5,404 bases of DNA from CAYZJK01 sp964479125 (GTDB lineage Bacteria > Patescibacteriota > Saccharimonadia > Saccharimonadales > Saccharimonadaceae). The DNA lies in assembly GCA_964479125.1 (NCBI GenBank), contig CAYZJK010000038.1, forward strand, positions 1 through 5,404. The letters are read 5' to 3'. The position numbers and the translations under genes were made by a program. A model generated the notes under the pieces. That model was given only the letters and a program-made list of their open reading frames with translations, had not been told where the DNA came from and searched no databases. Shown here one piece after another: positions 1 through 4,738 of this stretch; the stretch's first letter is position 1; each line of letters starts with the position of its first letter.

Positions 1-200
1 AACTTAACTACATCCATTAACGCCCTGTAGTCTTCATCCTCTAAGTCCCAGATGAACTCAACCTCAGCCTTAGGTACAACTAGGGTGTGCCCTTTGGCGA
101 CTGGACTGATATCTAAGAATGCAATAACTGACTCATTCTCATAAATGACATGGGCTGGTATTGATCGTTCGATAATCTGGGTGAAAATACTTTTACTCAT
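1..200 (-). CDS. HIT-family (histidine triad) nucleotide-binding protein, N-terminal part
   Basis: This is the first 66 codons of a gene that runs off the left edge. The translation begins MSKSIFTQIIERSIPAH and continues with VIYENESVIAFLDISP, then GHTLVVPK at about residues 37-44. This is the usual N-terminal half of HIT proteins: an IF..I..G/S.IPA start, an AFLDI.P strand and a GHTLV.PK strand. Members of the family are soluble hydrolases or transferases acting on nucleoside phosphoramidates or dinucleotides. The catalytic HxHxH motif lies in the C-terminal half, outside the window, so activity cannot be judged. The start is ATG 198-200. There is no Shine-Dalgarno sequence, and a TATACT -10 element ends 6 bases upstream, so the mRNA is probably leaderless. 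It is divergent from the membrane-protein gene at 221. The family call is confident; the exact subfamily is not. Confidence 0.85.
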   Translation of the reverse strand, partial: MSKSIFTQIIERSIPAHVIYENESVIAFLDISPVAKGHTLVVPKAEVEFIWDLEDEDYRALMDVVK

Positions 201-206
201 AGCTAT

Positions 207-214
207 AGTATACT
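207..214. promoter_or_regulatory. Palindromic -10 element for two divergent leaderless genes
   Basis: The octamer AGTATACT is its own reverse complement. It gives TATACT on the plus strand (209-214) and on the minus strand (212-207). On each strand exactly 6 bases separate the hexamer from an ATG (221 plus, 200 minus). Transcription from a bacterial -10 usually starts about 7 bases downstream, so both RNAs would begin at the A of ATG. Neither gene has a Shine-Dalgarno sequence. The -35 matches are weak on both strands and would lie inside the opposite coding region. The promoter role is inferred. Confidence 0.6.
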
Positions 215-220
215 AAAAAT

Positions 221-721
221 ATGGACGCCCACATACTTGCCATTAGAGCACTAGCAGCTACTCTCGTTAAAAACATTGTTCTACCGATAGCTATTATCGT
301 TGGAGTAATCTTCGCACTAGTAATCGGACTCCTTCTTTGGACAGTTGCAGAAACTAGCCCGTGGCTATTACTACTACTAATCCCAGTCGCATTTATCGGG
401 CTTGTCGTCGCTCTTGCCTTCTTTATCATCTATCGAACAATTCGATCCATTCAGCCTAAGAATATAAATAAAGAACAAAAGCGAGCAACTAAAGATTTCA
501 TTTCAAATATCGAAGGCTACGCTGAGCTAAAAAGTACACCTAAAATATTTATCGTCTGGCGCATTATTATGAGCGCACTAAAAAGATCACCAAAAACATA
601 CATGTCTTCAATCATAGGGGAGTCAACTAAACTCAAGTCATCTTATACCGATCTAGTGTCTGCCTTTGGTGGTGCAACCTCGGGACGCAAGAAGGTTAAA
701 AATTTATCGGAAGATAATTAA
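221..721 (+). CDS. Small membrane protein of unknown function with two N-terminal helices
   Basis: This 166-residue protein is not recognised as a named family. Residues about 19-41 and 48-71 are strongly hydrophobic and form a helical hairpin joined by a short turn (ETSPW). The rest, about 72-166, is a charged, probably cytoplasmic tail rich in Lys, Arg and Ser. There is no cleavable signal peptide with an AxA site and no catalytic motif was found. The ATG at 221 is preceded by AAAAAT rather than a ribosome binding site, consistent with leaderless initiation from the -10 at 209-214. It is a single gene, divergent from the HIT gene, and it ends in a bidirectional terminator shared with the convergent tRNA-Ser. 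The long open frame, plausible amino-acid pattern and flanking signals support a real gene. A role in envelope organisation is possible but has no direct support. Confidence 0.8.
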   Translation: MDAHILAIRALAATLVKNIVLPIAIIVGVIFALVIGLLLWTVAETSPWLLLLLIPVAFIGLVVALAFFIIYRTIRSIQPKNINKEQKRATKDFISNIEGYAELKSTPKIFIVWRIIMSALKRSPKTYMSSIIGESTKLKSSYTDLVSAFGGATSGRKKVKNLSEDN

Positions 722-745
722 CTTAAATAAACAAAAGAAAAAATA

Positions 746-783
746 CATAGAAAAAAGTCCAGACAACTGGACTATTTTCTATG
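746..783. terminator. Bidirectional intrinsic terminator
   Basis: Bases 746-762 pair with 767-783 around an ACAA loop, with one mismatch (755/774). The GC-containing core is AGTCCAG/CTGGACT. On the minus strand the core is followed by TTTTTTCT, ending tRNA-Ser(GCT) immediately after its CCA. On the plus strand it is followed by ATTTTCT, serving the membrane-protein gene that stops at 721. The outer A/T arms make each strand's tail also part of the stem. Confidence 0.8.
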
Positions 784-874
784 GCGGAGGAGGGGAGATT
801 CGAACTCCCGCTTCAGGTTTCCCCGAACTAACGATTTAGCAAACCGTCCCCTTCAGCCACTTGGGTACTCCTCC
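782..874 (-). tRNA. tRNA-Ser(GCT)
   Basis: Reading the minus strand, the acceptor stem GGAGGAG (874-868) pairs perfectly with CTCCTCC. It is followed by discriminator G (785) and an encoded CCA (784-782). The T arm has the loop GTTCGAATC. The anticodon loop TTGCTAA gives anticodon GCT, which reads AGC and AGT serine codons. A long variable arm (GTTCGGGGAAACC region) confirms a class II tRNA, as expected for serine. It has its own promoter at 896-923 and a terminator directly downstream. Confidence 0.95.
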
Positions 875-895
875 ATATAGCTGATTACTTGTAGT

Positions 896-923
896 ATTAT
901 AACACAGCCCCTCATCTGGACAA
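896..923 (-). promoter_or_regulatory. Promoter of tRNA-Ser(GCT)
   Basis: On the minus strand a perfect TATAAT (901-896) has an upstream TG one base away (TGTTATAAT, extended -10). A TTGTCC -35 match lies at 923-918 with a 16-base spacer. The predicted start is about 15 bases before the mature tRNA 5' end. The -35 overlaps that of the divergent pilin gene. Confidence 0.7.
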
Positions 924-945
924 ATATATATCCATTAGATATAAT
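917..945 (+). promoter_or_regulatory. Promoter of the dispersed pilin gene
   Basis: TGGACA (917-922, five of six matching TTGACA) lies 17 bases before a perfect TATAAT (940-945). The start should be near 952, giving a leader of about 25 bases that contains the ribosome binding site GTGGGAG (965-971), 6 bases from the ATG. The -35 overlaps the -35 of tRNA-Ser(GCT) on the other strand. Confidence 0.75.
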
Positions 946-977
946 TTGGCTATCAATGCCTAACGTGGGAGTATTAA

Positions 978-1400
978 ATGCTTAAAAGAACTGTACTGAC
1001 ATTCCTTGCTATAGGCCTGCTTGCAATAGGTCCTTTACTACTTAGCACTGCTGTCGAAGCACAGGGTGGATGGAGTGGCGGGATGAGTGGCGGAGCCAGC
1101 TCAGCTCGAGGACAAGACCAGCCAACAGATATATTTTCTGATGGTGGAGTTTTCGCACAATTTACTAATATCCTTCTTTACTTAATCGGTGCTATTTCAG
1201 TTATCATGATTATTTTTGGTGGATTTAGGTATATTACTTCAGGCGGAAAATCTGAAAACATTACTGCTGCTAAGAACACTATCATGTATGCAGTTATCGG
1301 TATTATCATCGCGCTACTATCTTACGCGATTGTAAACTTTGTCATTACCGCTCTTTCTAACACTACAACCGGTGGGGGAGGCGGAGCTACTAGCTTCTAG
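978..1400 (+). CDS. Pilin-like exported protein, T4SS_pilin (VirB2/TrbC-like) family, dispersed paralogue
   Basis: This 140-residue protein starts with a Sec signal peptide (residues 1-28, MLKR then a hydrophobic core) with predicted cleavage STAVEA|QGGW. A Gly/Ser-rich exported segment follows (about 29-58), then helix 1 (about 60-82), a positively charged turn FRYITSGG...ITAAKNT (83-101) and helix 2 (about 104-126). The C-terminus carries a run of five glycines. Positive charge in the turn predicts both termini outside and the turn in the cytoplasm, as in VirB2 pilins. The core (GAISVIMIIFGG.RY.TSGG) is closest to gene 6 of the array at 2670-3107. It is a single gene lying between two serine tRNAs, with a strong promoter, a good ribosome binding site and a bidirectional terminator. 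It is probably an exported structural subunit of a type IV secretion-like surface apparatus; the fold is well supported, the role inferred. Confidence 0.9.
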   Translation: MLKRTVLTFLAIGLLAIGPLLLSTAVEAQGGWSGGMSGGASSARGQDQPTDIFSDGGVFAQFTNILLYLIGAISVIMIIFGGFRYITSGGKSENITAAKNTIMYAVIGIIIALLSYAIVNFVITALSNTTTGGGGGATSF

Positions 1401-1435
1401 CTAACTCTACTGTTTACGCTAGCAGAAATAAAATA

Positions 1436-1463
1436 AAATCCCCGATCACTAGGTCGGGGATTT
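1436..1463. terminator. Bidirectional intrinsic terminator
   Basis: The perfect 10-bp stem AAATCCCCGA/TCGGGGATTT has an 8-base loop (1446-1453). On the minus strand it is followed by TATTTTATTTC, ending tRNA-Ser(TGA). On the plus strand it ends in TTTAAATAT and serves the pilin gene that stops at 1400. Confidence 0.85.
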
Positions 1464-1474
1464 AAATATCTATC

Positions 1475-1564
1475 TGGCGGAGAGACAGGGATTCGAACCC
1501 TGGATACGTTTTACCGCATGCCGGTTTTCAAGACCGGTGCCTTCAACCACTCGGCCATCTCTCC
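1475..1564 (-). tRNA. tRNA-Ser(TGA)
   Basis: On the minus strand acceptor GGAGAGA (1564-1558) pairs with TCTCTCC. It is followed by discriminator G (1478) and encoded CCA (1477-1475). The anticodon stem-loop CCGGT-CTTGAAA-ACCGG gives anticodon TGA, reading UCN-type serine codons, mainly UCA. The T loop GTTCGAATC and a long variable arm mark it as class II. It is convergent with the pilin gene to its left. Confidence 0.95.
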
Positions 1565-1584
1565 AGGTGGTAAATAACTGTTTA

Positions 1585-1613
1585 ATTATATCATACCGGT
1601 ATTCACTATGTAA
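1585..1613 (-). promoter_or_regulatory. Promoter of tRNA-Ser(TGA)
   Basis: On the minus strand TGATATAAT is an extended -10 with a perfect hexamer (1590-1585). A weak -35, TTACAT (1613-1608), lies at a 17-base spacing. The start would be about 14 bases before the tRNA 5' end, the same layout as the other tRNA-Ser. Confidence 0.65.
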
Positions 1614-1862
1614 AACATTTACCCCTGTAAGTATAAAGGGTTAGGCAATAATGACATTTTTGACAAATATTATTTTAATTCAATTATTACTTACACTTGT
1701 GGATCAAAAATACTAGCCACCAAGCACTGAGACTTATAGTCATACTTACAACATAAGCGATATATGCTCACATAATTTCAAGGTGGGGCAACAGTAGTAG
1801 GTTCAATCGATGCATAAACGTTTTAATATTATTGTATTTTTTACGTATCCACCACTGGTCTA
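1614..1862. other. Gene-free AT-rich stretch before the hsp20 promoter
   Basis: No convincing gene, tRNA or repeat was found here. A TTGACA at 1660-1665 (plus) sits 16 bases before AATTAT (1682-1687), a possible extra promoter pointing at hsp20 that would give a leader of about 240 bases. CCACC near 1709 could pair with GGTGG near 1782, but the pairing is too short to claim structure. No CIRCE-type inverted repeat (TTAGCACTC...) is present. Confidence 0.4.
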
Positions 1863-1890
1863 TTGAATAAGTCTAGTGTTTTGTTATACT
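1863..1890 (+). promoter_or_regulatory. Promoter of the hsp20 gene
   Basis: TTGAAT (1863-1868) lies 16 bases from TATACT (1885-1890), which has an upstream TG (TGTTATACT, extended -10). The predicted start is near 1897, leaving a leader of about 38 bases with the ribosome binding site GGAGG at 1925-1929. It looks like a housekeeping-sigma promoter; no heat-shock-specific sequence is seen. Confidence 0.7.
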
Positions 1891-1934
1891 AAAAGGGACT
1901 ATTTGTCGATAGAGCCTAACAAGTGGAGGATATT

Positions 1935-2399
1935 ATGGCCCGTAAACAAAACGACGACTTACTGATTGAAGACGAGTTGGCTGCCGCGTTTCTAGAAGGT
2001 GATGATCTATCTCAATCTATGCAATCGCCACAACCACACGAACAAGATATTGAAGATGAAGCTGAAGATGAGTTCCCAGGACAACTTGCAGTAGATGCAT
2101 ACGAGTCTGAAGATGAACTAATCATCAAAGCACGAACTGCGGGTGTAAACAAAGACGACCTAGATGTAAGTATCAGCGAGGGAATACTTACGATCAGCGG
2201 TACACTTTCAAGCGGTGATGACACTCAGGTGAGCACTTGGCACATCCAAGAATGCTACTGGGGCGAATTCAGCCGAACACTAGCACTACCTGTACAAGTT
2301 AAGGAAGATGAAGCTAAAGCCAACCTAAAAGATGGCGTTCTAACAATCAGCTTCCCTAAGGTACAACAAGAACAGGCTAAGAAGATTCAAATCCTCTAA
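1935..2399 (+). CDS. Small heat-shock protein, Hsp20/alpha-crystallin family
   Basis: This 154-residue protein is an ATP-independent holdase chaperone that binds unfolding cytoplasmic proteins and keeps them refoldable. Residues 1-47 are a variable, very acidic N-terminal arm. The alpha-crystallin domain spans about 50-142 and includes the strand VDAYESEDELIIKA, the segment GVNKDDLDVSISEGILTISG, the GEFSRTLALP stretch (111-119) and the family signature LKDGVLTISFPK (131-142). The C-terminus ends IQIL, giving the I-x-I motif (151-153) that docks into neighbouring subunits during oligomer assembly. Size and domain order are normal. ATG 1935 was chosen because GGAGG (1925-1929) lies 5 bases upstream; an in-frame GTG at 1923 overlaps that ribosome binding site and is unlikely. 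It is a single gene with its own promoter and terminator. Confidence 0.93.
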   Translation: MARKQNDDLLIEDELAAAFLEGDDLSQSMQSPQPHEQDIEDEAEDEFPGQLAVDAYESEDELIIKARTAGVNKDDLDVSISEGILTISGTLSSGDDTQVSTWHIQECYWGEFSRTLALPVQVKEDEAKANLKDGVLTISFPKVQQEQAKKIQIL

Positions 2400-2422
2400 C
2401 AGTAAGTTATATCTTATAGAAG

Positions 2423-2449
2423 ACATCGCACTAGCTGCGGTGTTTTTTA
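2423..2449 (+). terminator. Intrinsic terminator of hsp20
   Basis: ACATCGCA (2423-2430) pairs with TGCGGTGT (2436-2443) with one G-T pair and a CTAGC loop. The stem runs into TTTTTTAT, 24 bases after the stop codon. Confidence 0.85.
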
Positions 2450-2622
2450 TTATCCTAAGCATCATTACTACACATTCAGTGTGACAGAGTATTGCTTTAT
2501 CCATATGAGTATTCACCATACAAGCGTCAGCATCAACTAAGATGGGGGAGTGAACAGCAACACATAACGCGTAAACCTTAAACCTTACTCTTCATTACAG
2601 TAACAATCTCTACATAAAACTA

Positions 2623-2648
2623 AAACCCCAGCTCTTAGGCTGGGGTTT
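2623..2648 (-). terminator. Intrinsic terminator of the six-gene pilin operon
   Basis: The perfect 10-bp stem AAACCCCAGC/GCTGGGGTTT has a 6-base loop. On the minus strand it is followed by TAGTTTTATG. It starts 22 bases after the stop codon of the last pilin gene. The gap between here and the hsp20 terminator (2450-2622) shows nothing recognisable. Confidence 0.85.
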
Positions 2649-2669
2649 GCTTTAGACTAGGTAGTTGGC

Positions 2670-3107
2670 TTAGCCGTCGCTTGATAAGGCAGTAACTACG
2701 AAGTTTACAATTGCGTACGCTAGGATCGATACGATAATACCAATAATTGCGTATAGAACAGTATTCTTAGCAGATGTAACACTACCTTGGTCACCACCTG
2801 ATGTAGTATATCGAATACCACCAAAGATAAGCATAATTACTGAGATAGCACCAACGATGAACAGTAGTACGTTAACTACAGTTTGGAATACGCCACCGTC
2901 ACCATCAATAGACTCAGGCATATCGTCACTCTGTACGTTACCTAGTCCACCACGTAGACCATCATCAAATGTTCCACCCTGCGCAGATACAAGAGATGGA
3001 TCAAGCGCTAGAGAGCTTACAAGAAGACCTCCAACGAATAGGGCCGCTAGTGGAGCATTTTTTGTAAGCGCCATAGCTGTTAATCCTAAATTCTTTAGTT
3101 TTTTCAT
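2670..3107 (-). CDS. Pilin-like exported protein, T4SS_pilin family (array gene 6)
   Basis: This is a 145-residue protein when started at ATG 3107, which has AAGGA about 6 bases upstream. An in-frame ATG 15 bases earlier (3122) has no ribosome binding site. The signal peptide is long, about 42 residues, with cleavage SLVSA|QGGT. The exported segment (43-72) is acidic and glycine-rich. Helix 1 (about 75-97) and helix 2 (about 117-139) flank the cytoplasmic turn IRYTTSGGDQGSVTSAKNT. The C-terminus is SSDG. The helix region is nearly the same as in the dispersed paralogue at 978-1400. It is the last gene of the array, separated from gene 5 by 45 bases that may hold its own extended -10, and it is followed by the operon terminator. 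The family is clear; the role as a surface or secretion-apparatus subunit is inferred. Confidence 0.9.
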   Translation of the reverse strand: MKKLKNLGLTAMALTKNAPLAALFVGGLLVSSLALDPSLVSAQGGTFDDGLRGGLGNVQSDDMPESIDGDGGVFQTVVNVLLFIVGAISVIMLIFGGIRYTTSGGDQGSVTSAKNTVLYAIIGIIVSILAYAIVNFVVTALSSDG

Positions 3108-3129
3108 TTCAATTCCTTTCATTGCATTT

Positions 3130-3138
3130 ATAATAGCA
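3130..3138 (-). promoter_or_regulatory. Possible internal promoter before array gene 6
   Basis: On the minus strand TGCTATTAT is an extended -10 match in the widest gap of the array, with no clear -35. It could let gene 6 be expressed apart from genes 1-5. Confidence 0.35.
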
Positions 3139-3152
3139 TATTTTGTTTATTT

Positions 3153-3566
3153 TTAACCCAATGCGTCGACAATAAAGCTTACGATTGCATAAGCCAACAT
3201 TGCGACGATAAGACCCACTACAGAATAGATAAGTGTATTCTTAGCTGAGGTCACTGCTGTGGCGTTACCAGCTGATGTTACATACCTAATACCAGACCAG
3301 ATAATCATAATTACTGCGAGTGCACCGAGAATAAAGAATAGAACGTTTACAACTGTCTGTATAATCTGATTTACATCTTGACCACCCTGTGTACCAGTCG
3401 TATCTGCACCCTTCATCATCTCCGCAGCCGGACCACCGCCCTGAGCCTCAGTAGTCACCATCTCCTCAGCCTGACCACCGCCCTGAGCCTCAGCAGTCAC
3501 CATCGGAGCTAGGAGCATGAATCCTGATGTTATTAATATTGCAATGTACGGTAATAGCTTTTTCAC
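3153..3566 (-). CDS. Pilin-like exported protein, T4SS_pilin family, with duplicated N-terminal segment (array gene 5)
   Basis: This 137-residue protein starts at GTG 3566, with AGGAG 9 bases upstream (3580-3576). The signal peptide is residues 1-27 with cleavage VTAEA|QGGG. The next part is a 14-residue tandem repeat, MVTAEAQGGGQAEE then MVTTEAQGGGPAAE (22-35 and 36-49), so the cleavage-site sequence itself was copied. A degenerate TTGTQGGQ follows. Helix 1 is about 69-91, the turn is IRYVTSAGNATAVTSAKNT, and helix 2 is about 112-135, ending DALG. In DNA, the stretch coding the turn and start of helix 2 matches gene 4 at 28 of 29 bases. It lies 19 bases after gene 4 and is cotranscribed by position. 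It is likely an exported structural subunit; the repeat is the unusual point. Confidence 0.9.
   Translation of the reverse strand: MKKLLPYIAILITSGFMLLAPMVTAEAQGGGQAEEMVTTEAQGGGPAAEMMKGADTTGTQGGQDVNQIIQTVVNVLFFILGALAVIMIIWSGIRYVTSAGNATAVTSAKNTLIYSVVGLIVAMLAYAIVSFIVDALG
3421..3504 (-). repeat. Two tandem 42-base copies inside array gene 5
   Basis: Copy 3421-3462 and copy 3463-3504 differ at three positions (3424/3466, 3430/3472, 3452/3494). The unit is 14 codons, so the frame is kept. Few differences suggest a recent duplication by slippage or unequal exchange. Confidence 0.95.
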
Positions 3567-3585
3567 TTAATTAATCTCCTAATCT

Positions 3586-3966
3586 TTAAAGCCTACTTAA
3601 TACGAAGTCTACTATTGCATATGCAGCCACCGCTACGACCAATCCAATCACAGAATACATAAGTGTATTCTTAGCTGATGCAACTTTAGATTGGTCGCCG
3701 TTAGAAGCTACATACTTAAATCCGGATACGATTATCATGATAACCGCAACAGCACCAAGTAGGAAAAGTAGGGTAGTAGTAATGGTGCGAATTATATTAT
3801 TAACATTTTGATCTGAGTTAGTAGTTTGACATACGTTAGCATTAGGGTTAGCCTGACAAGCTTCTTGATTCCAAATATTAACCTGAGCCTGCGCTGGCAT
3901 AACTGCCGCCAAGCTTAGAAATCCAGTCAGTCCTAGAACTAAAGCTATCTTCTTCAAAAAATTCAT
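3586..3966 (-). CDS. Pilin-like exported protein, T4SS_pilin family, with cysteine pair (array gene 4)
   Basis: In this 126-residue protein the signal peptide is residues 1-27 with a classic AQA|QVN cleavage site. The exported segment (28-58) is Asn/Gln-rich and holds Cys37 and Cys46, well placed for a disulfide. Helix 1 is about 61-82, the turn FKYVASNGDQSKVASAKNT is at 83-101, and helix 2 is about 103-125, ending SRL. The start ATG 3966 is only 2 bases past the stop of gene 3. Its ribosome binding site AGGAAGG (3981-3975) lies inside the last codons of gene 3, so translation of the two is probably coupled. It shares 28 of 29 bases with gene 5 over 3650-3678. The function is inferred as an exported subunit of a type IV secretion-related structure. 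Confidence 0.9.
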   Translation of the reverse strand: MNFLKKIALVLGLTGFLSLAAVMPAQAQVNIWNQEACQANPNANVCQTTNSDQNVNNIIRTITTTLLFLLGAVAVIMIIVSGFKYVASNGDQSKVASAKNTLMYSVIGLVVAVAAYAIVDFVLSRL

Positions 3967-3968
3967 GG

Positions 3969-4268
3969 TTAAAACCTTCCTATTACGAACTGAGTTATTG
4001 TGAACGCACTCGCCACCACAATTATACCTATAATAGAGTAAAGTATGCCATTTTTAGCTTTTTCCACTGTCTGAGCATTGCCATTAGACATTACATACAT
4101 CCAGCCAGAGATAATTAAAGCTATCACTGCAGCGGCACCAGTTAGCATGTAGACGAGGTTTAGAATACCAGTTAGCATACCATCCGGGTTAGCCTTTGGT
4201 ATATTCACCTCGCCAGCTGAGATGTTAGCGAAAGTATTAGTTAAGTAGTATACAAGTAAATATTTCAT
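3969..4268 (-). CDS. Short pilin-like protein, T4SS_pilin family, reduced signal peptide (array gene 3)
   Basis: At 99 residues this is the shortest member. The N-terminus MKYLLVYYLTNTFANISA has only a short hydrophobic core. A cleavage at ISA|GEV is possible but weaker than in the paralogues, and the mature start would be Gly rather than Gln. A brief linker with a Pro/Asn-containing stretch follows. Helix 1 (about 34-57), the turn WMYVMSNGNAQTVEKAKNG (56-74) and helix 2 (about 76-97) keep the family pattern, although Thr is replaced by Gly in the AKNT motif. Start ATG 4268 has AGGAG (4278-4274) overlapping the stop codon of gene 2, implying coupled translation. No longer in-frame start is available because a stop lies upstream in this frame. 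It may be a minor or anchoring subunit; that is a guess. Confidence 0.85.
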   Translation of the reverse strand: MKYLLVYYLTNTFANISAGEVNIPKANPDGMLTGILNLVYMLTGAAAVIALIISGWMYVMSNGNAQTVEKAKNGILYSIIGIIVVASAFTITQFVIGRF

Positions 4269-4276
4269 ATTCTCTC

Positions 4277-4729
4277 CTACATTGATCCGACGATAGTATT
4301 AACAATTGCAACAGATGATAGGGCTAATATTAGTCCGATAACAGCATTAAGGATTGTCTTACGACCCCTAACGTTTCCATCTGCCGATCCGTTAGAAAGA
4401 ATATATCGCCAACCACCAATAATGATAAACGCCACGCTAACATAGCCAACTAGCTGAATGATGATCTCCACTACGTTTAGAGCAATAACCCAGATAGTTC
4501 GAGAAATTGGATTGTCACCACTAGTAGCGCCGCTTCCACCTTCCATCATCCTGACACCACCGTCGGCGTCACGTGGCAGGCAACGATACCAAGCAGGGAA
4601 GGTAAGGAATCGACGACTAGTACAGTTATCATTGTTTTGACTCTGAGCATATACAGGAGCAGACTGAACTAGACTTAAGATGGTAAAGACAGACAATATA
4701 GTTAATAGTGCATACTTAATTTTTTTCAT
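4277..4729 (-). CDS. Pilin-like exported protein, T4SS_pilin family, with cysteine pair and aromatic motif (array gene 2)
   Basis: In this 150-residue protein the signal peptide is residues 1-28 with cleavage PVYA|QSQ. The exported segment is the longest of the array (29-78). It contains Cys36 and Cys50 around RRFLTFPAWYR, then a Gly/Ser-rich linker. I recall a similar F-L-x-F-P-x-W-Y motif in pilin-like proteins of Saccharibacteria, but this was not searched. Helix 1 is about 79-105, the turn WRYILSNGSADGNVRGRKT is at 107-125, and helix 2 is about 126-147. The turn keeps a basic residue and Thr but not the AKNT sequence. ATG 4729 has AGGA 5 bases upstream, overlapping the stop region of gene 1 (9-base gap). 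The cysteines and aromatic patch suggest a small folded exported head; that is inference. Confidence 0.9.
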   Translation of the reverse strand: MKKIKYALLTILSVFTILSLVQSAPVYAQSQNNDNCTSRRFLTFPAWYRCLPRDADGGVRMMEGGSGATSGDNPISRTIWVIALNVVEIIIQLVGYVSVAFIIIGGWRYILSNGSADGNVRGRKTILNAVIGLILALSSVAIVNTIVGSM

Positions 4730-4738
4730 AATAATCCT

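Noticed and set aside
193..429. Open frame on the minus strand opposite the membrane-protein gene
   Set aside because: It lies antisense to a better gene, has low-complexity Ser/Ala/Ile composition, no ribosome binding site, and overlaps the HIT start region.
1923..1934. GTG at 1923 as hsp20 start
   Set aside because: It overlaps the GGAGG ribosome binding site that serves ATG 1935 at the right spacing.
2012..2224. Minus-strand open frame inside hsp20
   Set aside because: It is a Ser-rich antisense shadow of acidic Hsp20 codons; the plus-strand domain match is decisive.
3108..3122. ATG at 3122 as start of array gene 6
   Set aside because: It has no ribosome binding site, and the inner ATG at 3107 has AAGGA and gives the usual MKK signal-peptide start.
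2857..3156. Plus-strand open frame over array gene 6
   Set aside because: It is antisense to a clear family member, Pro/Ser-rich, with no start signal.
4458..4640. Plus-strand open frame over array gene 2
   Set aside because: It is antisense to a recognised pilin-like gene and has no ribosome binding site.
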